Assembly (NCBI RefSeq): GCF_044465595.1
Contig: NZ_JBITLV010000001.1
Coordinates: 62,001 to 126,000, forward strand
Direction: 5' to 3'
DNA length: 64,000 nt
Source: Spongisporangium articulatum
GTDB taxonomy: Bacteria > Actinomycetota > Actinomycetes > Actinomycetales > Kineosporiaceae
Positions within the stretch are counted from its first letter, which is position 1; each line of letters opens with the position of its first letter. This document shows positions 33,377 to 40,468 of the stretch, piece after piece. Position numbers and translations under genes: made by a program. A model generated the notes under the pieces. That model worked only from the letters and a program-made list of their open reading frames with translations. It made no database searches and had not been told where the DNA came from.

Positions 33377-34348
33377 GTGCGCCGGGGTTTCGCGTGGGTC
33401 AGCGGTCTGGTCCTGATCGTCGGCGGAACGGTGCCGCTGTCGGCGTCCGCCACCCAGAACCTCGGTGCAGCAGCCGAAAGCCCCTACAGCATCGAGAAGA
33501 TGGTCCACTACTCGTGCGACCGCACGGCGCGGGCCAGCGTCGCCGTCTCCTGGCACTCGGCCACCGAGGCCCGGGTGAACTGGAAGATCGAGAAGAAGAG
33601 CGGCGGCCGGAAGGCCGCCCTCAAGATCGTCGGGATCGACTACAACGGCTCGAAGAAGGCCGTGAAGCGGTACATGTTCGCCGACGACCACAAGATCGTG
33701 ACGAGCGGTTCCGGCAGCCGCTCGGGTGGCCGGTTGTGGGCCCCCGGGCTCGGGCAGCTCGACGAGATCGAGGTGTGGGTCTGGACCCTCGGCTCCACCT
33801 GCGGGCCCAACGTGATCAAGCGCCTGAACGACACGGTGCACACCGCGAAACGCACCGACCCGAAGCCCTATTCGAAGAGCTCGGCGCTGCGCAAGAAGAT
33901 CAAGAAGGTCGCGCTCGCGCAGTACCACGGCGGCAACCACGAGAGCGGCGAGAACTGCTCGAAGTACGTGAACGCCTTCTACGAGCCGAACATCTGCCAG
34001 GCCTGGTGCAGCGACTTCGCCTGGTGGGTCTGGATGAAGGCCGGCGTGCCGGGCGCGAAGATGTACAACTCCTCGTACACCAACGACTTCCGGGACGAGT
34101 GGCGGGTCAGGTTCAAGCCCATCGGCGGCAAGTACAAGCCCGCGGTCGGCGACGTCATGGTGCAGAAGCACCGGACCAACGGCATCAACGGTCACGTCGG
34201 GGTGGTGATCGCCGTGGACGGCTGGAAGGTCAAGGTGGTGCACGGCAACTGGAGCGACGCCGTGCAGTTCCAGGGTTGGACCGACTCGCGCAAGTACACG
34301 TCCGACCACGGCGCCAAGAAGGTCATCGGATTCGCCTCGCCCGCGTGA
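33377..34348 (+). CDS. Secreted CHAP-domain protein
   Basis: Protein of 323 residues with a signal peptide (about 1-27, ending ASA). The C-terminal domain (about 190-320) has the CHAP amidase/peptidase pattern: CQAWCSDFAWWVWMKAG with the likely catalytic cysteine, GDVMVQK, and NGHVGVVIAV with the catalytic histidine. CHAP proteins cut peptidoglycan cross-bridges or stem peptides. The N-terminal part (about 35-160) is an unassigned beta-rich domain. GGTGGAGG precedes the GTG at 33377; an ATG at 33362 would add 5 residues. Confidence 0.82.
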   Translation: MRRGFAWVSGLVLIVGGTVPLSASATQNLGAAAESPYSIEKMVHYSCDRTARASVAVSWHSATEARVNWKIEKKSGGRKAALKIVGIDYNGSKKAVKRYMFADDHKIVTSGSGSRSGGRLWAPGLGQLDEIEVWVWTLGSTCGPNVIKRLNDTVHTAKRTDPKPYSKSSALRKKIKKVALAQYHGGNHESGENCSKYVNAFYEPNICQAWCSDFAWWVWMKAGVPGAKMYNSSYTNDFRDEWRVRFKPIGGKYKPAVGDVMVQKHRTNGINGHVGVVIAVDGWKVKVVHGNWSDAVQFQGWTDSRKYTSDHGAKKVIGFASPA

Positions 34349-34364
34349 GGTCTAGCCTGGCGTC

Positions 34365-34604
34365 ATGACGGATCCGGATGGTGACGACGGGTCGCGGTGG
34401 TCGTACCGGTCGAAGAACTCGTTCCTGTCGATCTGCTCGACCGGGTCGACGCTGTCGATCTTCTCCGTGGGGTCGTTCGCCTCGGTCGCCTCGATCGGGT
34501 CCGCGTTCTCGGTGCTGTCCGTCGGGTCGTTCGCGAGCCTGGCCTCGGTCTTGTCGGACCGGTCGACCGCATCGTTGATGTCCACCAAGTCGCGGCGCTC
34601 CTAG
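34365..34604 (+). CDS. Serine-repeat mini-protein (SxxSxGS solenoid type); strand uncertain
   Basis: Protein of 79 residues. After an N-terminal SRWSYRS it consists of a repeat in which Ser recurs every third residue (SFASVASIGSAFSVLSVGS), suggesting a small beta-solenoid; similar short proteins occur in Actinomycetota without known function. TAGCCT lies 6 bases before the ATG. The opposite strand (34352-34588, TTG start with AGGAG nine bases upstream) is also open and encodes an Asp/Glu/Pro/Thr-rich repeat. The two frames share their third codon positions, so GC3 bias cannot decide between them. I prefer the plus strand only slightly. Confidence 0.5.
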   Translation: MTDPDGDDGSRWSYRSKNSFLSICSTGSTLSIFSVGSFASVASIGSAFSVLSVGSFASLASVLSDRSTASLMSTKSRRS

Positions 34605-34616
34605 TCGCGGAAACGC

Positions 34617-34706
34617 TTCGAAAGCAACGCCTTTCGAATTATCCACAGATCTGTTTGAGGTATTGCGCCGGGCCGGGTGATGGGCAAGAATCGAACAGAG
34701 GTTCGA
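34617..34706. promoter_or_regulatory. Three dyads and a DnaA-box-like site before the DUF222/HNH gene
   Basis: TTCGAAAG at 34617-34624 pairs with CTTTCGAA at 34631-34638. TTATCCACA, a consensus DnaA box, follows at 34639-34647 and runs into CAGATCTG (34645-34652). TCGAAC and GTTCGA at 34691-34706 form a third dyad. A possible promoter is TTGCGC (34664-34669) with AAGAAT (34686-34691), 16 bases apart. The stretch is clearly less GC-rich than its surroundings. Confidence 0.45.
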
Positions 34707-34731
34707 GGGGCTCGGCGGGGAAACGGGGTGC

Positions 34732-35841
34732 GTGGTGGCTGTTCTTGAGTTCCCACACGCCTTGCCGTCGACGGCTGCCGAGGTCCGTGAGTTCACGGAC
34801 TGGCTCGTCGGCGCTGCGCTGCCCGCGGATGATGCCGGTCGGCTGGAGCTGATCGAGACCTTGGAGGTCCTGAAGGCGGCGGCGGCGGTGCAGGCCGAGG
34901 CCACTGTCGCGTATGCGGTGGGTAAGGAGTCCCGGCGGGTCGTGGCCGACGTGGCCGCGGCGCGGCACGAGTCGCCGCAGAAGACCCGCACCCTGGTCGG
35001 GGTCGCGAGGGTGTTGGTCGAGGAGATGCCCTGCACCCTGGCGGCGTTGCGGGCGGGTGAGACGAACGAGTGGCGGGCCACGATCGCCGTGCGCGAGACG
35101 GCGTTGCTGTCGCGGGAGAACCGGGCGCTGGTGGATGCCCGGCTGCGGTTGTCGGGGGTCGGGGACGCCGGGGTGGCGCGTCAGGCGCGGAAGCTGGGGT
35201 TCGCGCTGGAACCGGGCCTGGCCTACAAGCGGGCGAAGGCCGCGCAGGTGCAGCGGCGGGTCACGCTGCGGCCGGCGCCGGACTGCATGACGATCCTGAC
35301 CGCGGTCCTGCCGGTCGCCGAAGGGGTCGCGGTCTACGCCGCGTTGACCCGGGCGGCGGATGCGGCGGCGGTCGACCCCGGCGATGGGCGTAGCAAGGGG
35401 CAGGTCATGGCCGACACCCTGCGCGAGCGGGTCCTGGGTTCGAGTGAACCGGTGCCGGTCGAGGTGCAGCTGGTGATACCGGCTCGGACGCTGGGCGGGG
35501 GTGACGAGCCGGGGCACGTGAACGGGTTCGGGCCGATACCGGCACCGCTGGCCCGGCAGCTGGCCGACCCACCCGATCGAGACGCGCAACGATGGATCCG
35601 AAGGTTGTGGGCCGAACCCGAGACCGGGCAACTGGTGGCGATGGAATCGCGAGGCAGGTTCTTCCCTGCCGGACTGCGCCGATTCGTCGTGGCCAGGGAC
35701 CAGTACTGCACCACGCCCTGGTGCAACGCGCCCATCCGCCAGATCGACCACATCACCCCGGCCGCAGCCGGCGGAAAGACGTGCGCCGACAACGCCCAAG
35801 GCCTCTGCCAGGCCTGCAACCTCGCGAAAAGCGCGGGCTGA
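34732..35841 (+). CDS. DUF222 domain protein with C-terminal HNH endonuclease
   Basis: Protein of 369 residues of the abundant actinobacterial DUF222/HNH (13E12-repeat) family. The helical DUF222 part covers about residues 30-280. The HNH motif is at the end: IDHITPAAAGG supplies the histidines and GLCQACNLAKS the asparagine and final metal ligand region, with paired cysteines in YCTTPWC and CQAC for a structural zinc. The protein stops directly after the HNH core, so it is shorter at the C-terminus than many relatives. Function is unproven; copies are often multiplied in genomes. It starts with GTG and abuts the convergent DUF4126 gene. Confidence 0.85.
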   Translation: MVAVLEFPHALPSTAAEVREFTDWLVGAALPADDAGRLELIETLEVLKAAAAVQAEATVAYAVGKESRRVVADVAAARHESPQKTRTLVGVARVLVEEMPCTLAALRAGETNEWRATIAVRETALLSRENRALVDARLRLSGVGDAGVARQARKLGFALEPGLAYKRAKAAQVQRRVTLRPAPDCMTILTAVLPVAEGVAVYAALTRAADAAAVDPGDGRSKGQVMADTLRERVLGSSEPVPVEVQLVIPARTLGGGDEPGHVNGFGPIPAPLARQLADPPDRDAQRWIRRLWAEPETGQLVAMESRGRFFPAGLRRFVVARDQYCTTPWCNAPIRQIDHITPAAAGGKTCADNAQGLCQACNLAKSAG

Positions 35842-36279
35842 TCAGCCGCGCACGGCGACGGCCGCGAGGGTGATGGCGGCGGCGTCCTCCGCGACGGCCG
35901 CCTGCCAGTCCGGCACGCGCTGAGCGGCCCACCGGCGCCAGGCCACCCCGGCGTAGGCGCCACCGGCGGCGGCCCCGGCCGCCACGGCCCCGGCCAGCAA
36001 CGGGGCGACCACGCCGCCCCGCCGGCGACGAGCCAACGTGAAGCCACCGGCCGCCGCGCTGCCCAACCGGGGCCCGAGCCCGACGGGTTCGGTCCGCGAC
36101 ACGCTCGAGACCTTGTCACCGACGAGTTCCCCGGCCGTGGCCAGCAGCACCAGCGAGCGGCGCGCGCGGCGGCCGAAGCCCGGGGTGGCGCCGTCGCTCA
36201 ACGTCGTGGCCGTGACCCCCAGTGAACTGCGCGACCCGGAGGCGGCACCGAGCAGGACCGAACGCACCAGAACACCCAT
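35842..36279 (-). CDS. DUF4126-like small membrane protein
   Basis: Protein of 145 residues with Ala/Gly-rich hydrophobic stretches (about 1-25, 42-55, 90-112). The N-terminal VLVRSVLLGAASGSRSSLGV resembles the start of DUF4126 membrane proteins, of unknown function. AAGGAG precedes the ATG. It follows the aldo/keto reductase after 3 bases and is probably co-transcribed with it. Confidence 0.65.
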   Translation of the reverse strand: MGVLVRSVLLGAASGSRSSLGVTATTLSDGATPGFGRRARRSLVLLATAGELVGDKVSSVSRTEPVGLGPRLGSAAAGGFTLARRRRGGVVAPLLAGAVAAGAAAGGAYAGVAWRRWAAQRVPDWQAAVAEDAAAITLAAVAVRG

Positions 36280-36282
36280 ACG

Positions 36283-37341
36283 TCACTCCTTACCCAGGAA
36301 CGGGCCGATGAGACTCAGGTCGGCGGGGCCGAGCCGGTCGGAGCTCGTGTTGCGCTGGTGCCAGAACGGGTAGCGCAGCGGCTCACCGCTCACCTCGTCG
36401 AGCCGCGCGATCTCGTCCGGGGCCAGCTCCAACGACGCCGCGGCGAGGTTGTCCCGCAACTGCTCGGTCGTCCGCGCGCCGATGATCAGCGACGTCACCG
36501 CGGGCTTCTGCAGCAGCCAGGCCAGCGACACCTGCGCGGCCGAGACCCCGTGCGCTGCACCGATCTCCACGGCGGCCTCGATCGTGTCGTAGAGCTTGTC
36601 CTCGTCGTGCACGGGCGGCTCCGACCACTCGGTCAGGTGCCGCGACCCGGCCGGGGCCTCGACGCCGCGCCGGTACTTGCCCGACAGCAGACCCCCCGCG
36701 ATCGGGCTCCAGATGAGCAGGCCGACGCCCGAGTCCAGCGACGCCGGGACGATCTCCGACTCGGGGTGCCGCGAGTGCAGCGAGTAGTAGATCTGGTTCG
36801 AGACGAACCGCTCCAGCTGCCGGCGTTCCGAGACCCCGAGCGCCTTCATCAGCTGCCAGGCCGCGTAATTCGAGCAGCCGATGTACCGGACCTTCCCCGA
36901 CCGCACGAGGTCGTCCAGCGCCGCGAGGGTCTCCTCGAGCGGCGTCTGACCGTCCCACTCGTGCACCTGGTACAGGTCGATGTAGTCGGTGTTCAGCCGC
37001 CGCAGCGACGCCTCGGCGCCCCGCACGATGTGGTGCCGCGACAACCCGGCATCGTTGGGCCCGTCGCCCATCGGCATGCGGACCTTGGTGGCGATCAGCA
37101 CCTCGTCGCGCGAGGACCCGAGCGCCTGGCCGATGATCTCCTCCGACAGCCCGGCCGAGTACACGTCGGCGGTGTCGATGAGGTTCACGCCGGCGTCGCG
37201 GGCGATCGCGATCTGCTCGCGCGCCCCCTCGACGTCGATCTGCCCGACGGGCGTGGCCCAGCCCGTGCCGCCGAAGCCCATGGTGCCCAGGGTCATGGTC
37301 GAGACCCGCAGGCCGGAACGTCCCAGCTGGCGATACTCCAT
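36283..37341 (-). CDS. Aldo/keto reductase
   Basis: Protein of 352 residues, a NADPH-dependent TIM-barrel oxidoreductase. The catalytic tetrad is visible: D in NLIDTADVYSAG with its tyrosine, K in VLIATKVRM and H in YQVHEWD. GCSNYAAWQL and VTSLIIGARTTEQL are family strings, the latter near the cofactor phosphate. It belongs to the group with YajO/Tas-like and plant potassium-channel-beta-like members. TAGGGT lies 7 bases before the ATG, so this gene probably starts its own leaderless transcript although it follows the S41 peptidase gene after 10 bases. Confidence 0.9.
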   Translation of the reverse strand: MEYRQLGRSGLRVSTMTLGTMGFGGTGWATPVGQIDVEGAREQIAIARDAGVNLIDTADVYSAGLSEEIIGQALGSSRDEVLIATKVRMPMGDGPNDAGLSRHHIVRGAEASLRRLNTDYIDLYQVHEWDGQTPLEETLAALDDLVRSGKVRYIGCSNYAAWQLMKALGVSERRQLERFVSNQIYYSLHSRHPESEIVPASLDSGVGLLIWSPIAGGLLSGKYRRGVEAPAGSRHLTEWSEPPVHDEDKLYDTIEAAVEIGAAHGVSAAQVSLAWLLQKPAVTSLIIGARTTEQLRDNLAAASLELAPDEIARLDEVSGEPLRYPFWHQRNTSSDRLGPADLSLIGPFLGKE

Positions 37342-37351
37342 GCCGTCGACC

Positions 37352-38872
37352 CTACGCCCGGGGCAGCAACCTCACCGCCGCACGGACCAGGGGCTCGTTG
37401 GCGCCCAGGACGTCGTCGCGCTGCATCACGTGCACGACCTGAGGTGCGATCCCGAGGTCCTCGATCGGCAGGCCCTCGGACGGCCCGGCCCGCAGAGCCC
37501 GGCGGACGGCGAAGCGCAGGTCGAGCCCGGGCGGCAGGGGGAAGTCGGTGGTCCCCTCGGGCAGCCGGGCGAGCAGCTGCGTCACGGTCCACACGTTGGC
37601 GCCGCCCGCCCCCGTGGTGTCCGCGGCCCCGACGATCGGCCCGACCCCGTTGTCGGCCCAGCCGGCGGCGAAGATGTCACCGGCGCTGTACGTGGTGGCG
37701 TCCGTGATCAGCACGGCCGGCAGGTCGGTGACCGGGACCGCCTCCACCGCAGCGGTTATCGGCAACGCGGCGGAGAACCCGTCGCCGGTCGTGGCGGCCG
37801 AGGCCAGCGAGACGCGCCACCCTTCGAGGTCGGCGGAGGCGTCGGCCAGGGCCCGGGTCAGGGGCGTCGCGGCCAGGCTGAACCGGACCCGGCGGACGTC
37901 GGGAACCAGCAGCCCCAGCACGTTCTCGGCCAGGGCGATGCTGCCGCCCGGATTGTTCCGGACGTCGACCACGAGGCCCGTGCACCCGTCGTCCGCGAAA
38001 CCGCGCAGCGCGGCGACCACCTCGTCGAGGGCGGTCGCGAGGTTCGGCGGCAGGAACGAGTAGATCCGCAGGTAACCGACCCTGCGGCGCAGCACGGTGC
38101 GGGTCTGCGCCTTGAGGAACGAGCCGGCCGGCTGCGTGTTGGTCGAGAACATGACCTGTTTCGCGGTCTGGTTGGCCAGGCCGTCGTGGTCGAGACCGAG
38201 CGCGGTGGACGCGACGGCCCGCTCCTGGTCGCGGGACGGCCGCAGGGCGGCCGCCCCCAGGTACTGCCACTCCATCCGGACGTCGCCCGCCTCGTCGAGC
38301 GTGAGGGTCACCCAGTCCTCGTCGGGCTCGAGGTACTCGTCGAGCGGGCGGATGGTCAGGTGCTCCAGGGCGCGGGCCAGCGCGGCGGCCGGGTTGGCAC
38401 CGCGGGTGCGCCCGGCCAGCCGGGTGACGGCGACCTCGATCGGGACGCCGTTCCAGTGCGTCACGCGCATCCCGCGCGCGACCCGCCGCTCGTCACGGAA
38501 CGCGCCGCTGGTCTTCGTGATCACGTACGAGGCACGGGTTCCGGCGCCGTACCGCTCGATGTAGACCGGCAGTGCGGCCACCCGTTCCCGACGGCGGGGG
38601 TCGGTGAACGTGAGCCCGGTGTGCAGGTCACGCAGGCCGTGCAGCACGGTCAGGTACTCGTCCACGAACAGCCGCTCCGCCGCCGGCCCGCGGCGGGTGT
38701 GGTCTCCGGAGTCGAGCATCCGCTGCAGGCGCACGACCGGGTCGGCGCCGTAACGGGCGCGCTTCTGCGGCAGGTGGCAGTAGGCGTCGGTGAGCAGCTT
38801 CTGTGTGGCCAGCACCAGGTCACGACGCTGGTCGGGCCGCAACCGCAACGGAGCGGGCAGGTGGGCGGTCAC
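37352..38872 (-). CDS. S41-family (tail-specific-protease-like) peptidase
   Basis: Protein of 506 residues. The S41 core is at about 260-430: GLVVDVRNNPGGSIA, ITDATTYSAGDIFAAG with the probable nucleophilic serine, and GAADTTGAGG. No signal peptide or lipobox is seen, so it may act in the cytoplasm, unusual for this family. An N-terminal helical and PDZ-like part precedes the core. The GTG start overlaps the amidohydrolase stop by GTGA. Its operon partners, an amidohydrolase and a duplicated uracil-glycosylase-like protein, give no clear substrate. Confidence 0.82.
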   Translation of the reverse strand: MTAHLPAPLRLRPDQRRDLVLATQKLLTDAYCHLPQKRARYGADPVVRLQRMLDSGDHTRRGPAAERLFVDEYLTVLHGLRDLHTGLTFTDPRRRERVAALPVYIERYGAGTRASYVITKTSGAFRDERRVARGMRVTHWNGVPIEVAVTRLAGRTRGANPAAALARALEHLTIRPLDEYLEPDEDWVTLTLDEAGDVRMEWQYLGAAALRPSRDQERAVASTALGLDHDGLANQTAKQVMFSTNTQPAGSFLKAQTRTVLRRRVGYLRIYSFLPPNLATALDEVVAALRGFADDGCTGLVVDVRNNPGGSIALAENVLGLLVPDVRRVRFSLAATPLTRALADASADLEGWRVSLASAATTGDGFSAALPITAAVEAVPVTDLPAVLITDATTYSAGDIFAAGWADNGVGPIVGAADTTGAGGANVWTVTQLLARLPEGTTDFPLPPGLDLRFAVRRALRAGPSEGLPIEDLGIAPQVVHVMQRDDVLGANEPLVRAAVRLLPRA

Positions 38873-40461
38873 GGGTAGAAGGCTCGCAGGGGTGAGAGCA
38901 GCCCGCGGTGGTAGCTGTTCGCGTCGACGGCGTCGAACCAGGCCGCGTCGTGGACGAGCGGATCGATCGGCGGGATGGGCACCGGCTTCGGCTTGACGGC
39001 CGCCCCACCCGCGGCGAGTTCCTGTGCCCGGTCGGAGGTTCCGAACGGCATGTCGCCCTCGACCACGAACACCCGGTCGGCCCGCCCCGCGTCGGCCGCG
39101 GCGAGCGCGGCGGCGAGCTGCTGGTCGGCGGCGGCCGGGTCGTCCCGTACCTCCTCGAGGCGGCCGGTCACGTGGGACCAGGTGAACGTGGCCGCGGGCC
39201 GGGCCGGGTTGCGCAGGACGACGGACCGGGAGTGTTTGGTGCCGCGACTGCGGTAGGTCACCACGTGGGCGTTCTTCGCGCCCGCGGCCTTCATCAGAGA
39301 GGCTGTACCGCAGCGGGGTTCGCCGTCGACGAGGACCAGCTCGACGTCGGGCTCGGTGGCGGCGACCAGGTTCTTGTAGGGGTCGTCGTCACGCCTGGCG
39401 ATCAGCACGAGGTCGGCGAGGTACCCCTGCTGCAGGCGCCCGATCTCCGGCCCGCCGTACACCTGGGCGATCGCGTCTCCCGGGTTGCGGGTCACCAGGT
39501 CACACAGGTCGCGGTCGGTGAACACACCCCCCGCCGGCGGCTTCGGCGCCTTCCGCGCCGGGTCGAACCACTTCTGCGGCGCGGAGTTCCACAGCGAGGC
39601 GACCTTCAGCTCACCGAGGACGTTGCGCGTGCCGGACGGCGCCCAGTCGGAGCCGAGGCAGATCCGCAGGCCGAGGGCCCGGGCGGTGACGATGTCGGCC
39701 GTCGCCCCGTACAGCCACATGTTCGAGAACGGCGACCAGACCAGTGTGGCGCCGACCTTCTGCAGGGCCTTGAGCTCGGCGCGGGCCAGCCCGAGACCGT
39801 GAATACCGACGAACGTGTCCTGCACGACGCCGTTGTCGAACGCCATGTCCCACTCGGCGCTCATGGCCTCGCCGCGCAATCCCTCGGCCAGGTGCAGGAT
39901 GTAGCCGATGCCGTCGTCGGTCATCTGACGGCGCACCGAGTCGAGGTCCGCGGGCCGGAACGGCGGAATGGTCGCCACCCGGAAACGGTCGGCGCTGCCG
40001 AAGGTCTCGGTGTCGAGGTTGCGGCACAGCAACCCCAACGGCGGGCGGGCCTTCCCGTTGCCCTGCAGCGTCGTCGTCCCCGCGATCAACGCCTTCGTCT
40101 CGACGTAGGTGAGCAGTTCGGGGCCGGCCGCCCAGCCGAGGAACACCTGGGGAGCGGTGATCTGCTCGCTGTACTCGCGGGGTCTCGTCCACGCGTTGTG
40201 GTCGACCCACGGCGTCTTCTGCCGCGCCAGCGTCCAGAGCCCGATCGTGTTGTACGGGATGTGGTTGTGCAGGTCGACCAGGCCGGGATAGGCGTAGCCG
40301 TCGTAGGTCACCACCCGGGCGTCGGCGAACGCGGCCGGGACGGGCGCCCCCGCGGCCAGTACGTCGACCACCCGGCCGTCGTCCCCGACCAGGATGGCGC
40401 CACCCTCGACCACGCGATGGGTGTCGTCGAAGGTCACCACGTCGCAGCGGATCACGAGCAC
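38869..40461 (-). CDS. Amidohydrolase-superfamily protein with C-terminal extension
   Basis: Protein of 530 residues. The metal-dependent hydrolase landmarks are VDLHNHIPY (HxH near residue 66), ILHLAEG and GIHGLGLA with later histidines, and CLGSDWAPSG with the metal-binding aspartate, as in chlorohydrolase/guanine-deaminase-type enzymes. About 130 residues after the barrel (about 400-530) are extra, and include a proline-rich stretch. The substrate is unknown. It starts with GTG 7 bases after the duplicated glycosylase-like gene and overlaps the S41 gene by GTGA, so the three are one operon. Confidence 0.82.
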   Translation of the reverse strand: MLVIRCDVVTFDDTHRVVEGGAILVGDDGRVVDVLAAGAPVPAAFADARVVTYDGYAYPGLVDLHNHIPYNTIGLWTLARQKTPWVDHNAWTRPREYSEQITAPQVFLGWAAGPELLTYVETKALIAGTTTLQGNGKARPPLGLLCRNLDTETFGSADRFRVATIPPFRPADLDSVRRQMTDDGIGYILHLAEGLRGEAMSAEWDMAFDNGVVQDTFVGIHGLGLARAELKALQKVGATLVWSPFSNMWLYGATADIVTARALGLRICLGSDWAPSGTRNVLGELKVASLWNSAPQKWFDPARKAPKPPAGGVFTDRDLCDLVTRNPGDAIAQVYGGPEIGRLQQGYLADLVLIARRDDDPYKNLVAATEPDVELVLVDGEPRCGTASLMKAAGAKNAHVVTYRSRGTKHSRSVVLRNPARPAATFTWSHVTGRLEEVRDDPAAADQQLAAALAAADAGRADRVFVVEGDMPFGTSDRAQELAAGGAAVKPKPVPIPPIDPLVHDAAWFDAVDANSYHRGLLSPLRAFYP

Positions 40462-40468
40462 GTATTCC

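Noticed and set aside
34639..34647. Consensus DnaA box as a replication origin
   Set aside because: It is a single box with no cluster, no dnaA/dnaN neighbours and no AT-rich unwinding element.
34732..35841. DUF222/HNH protein as part of a mobile intron or insertion sequence
   Set aside because: No terminal inverted repeats, target-site duplication, intron ends or transposase are visible; the gene has normal base composition for the window.
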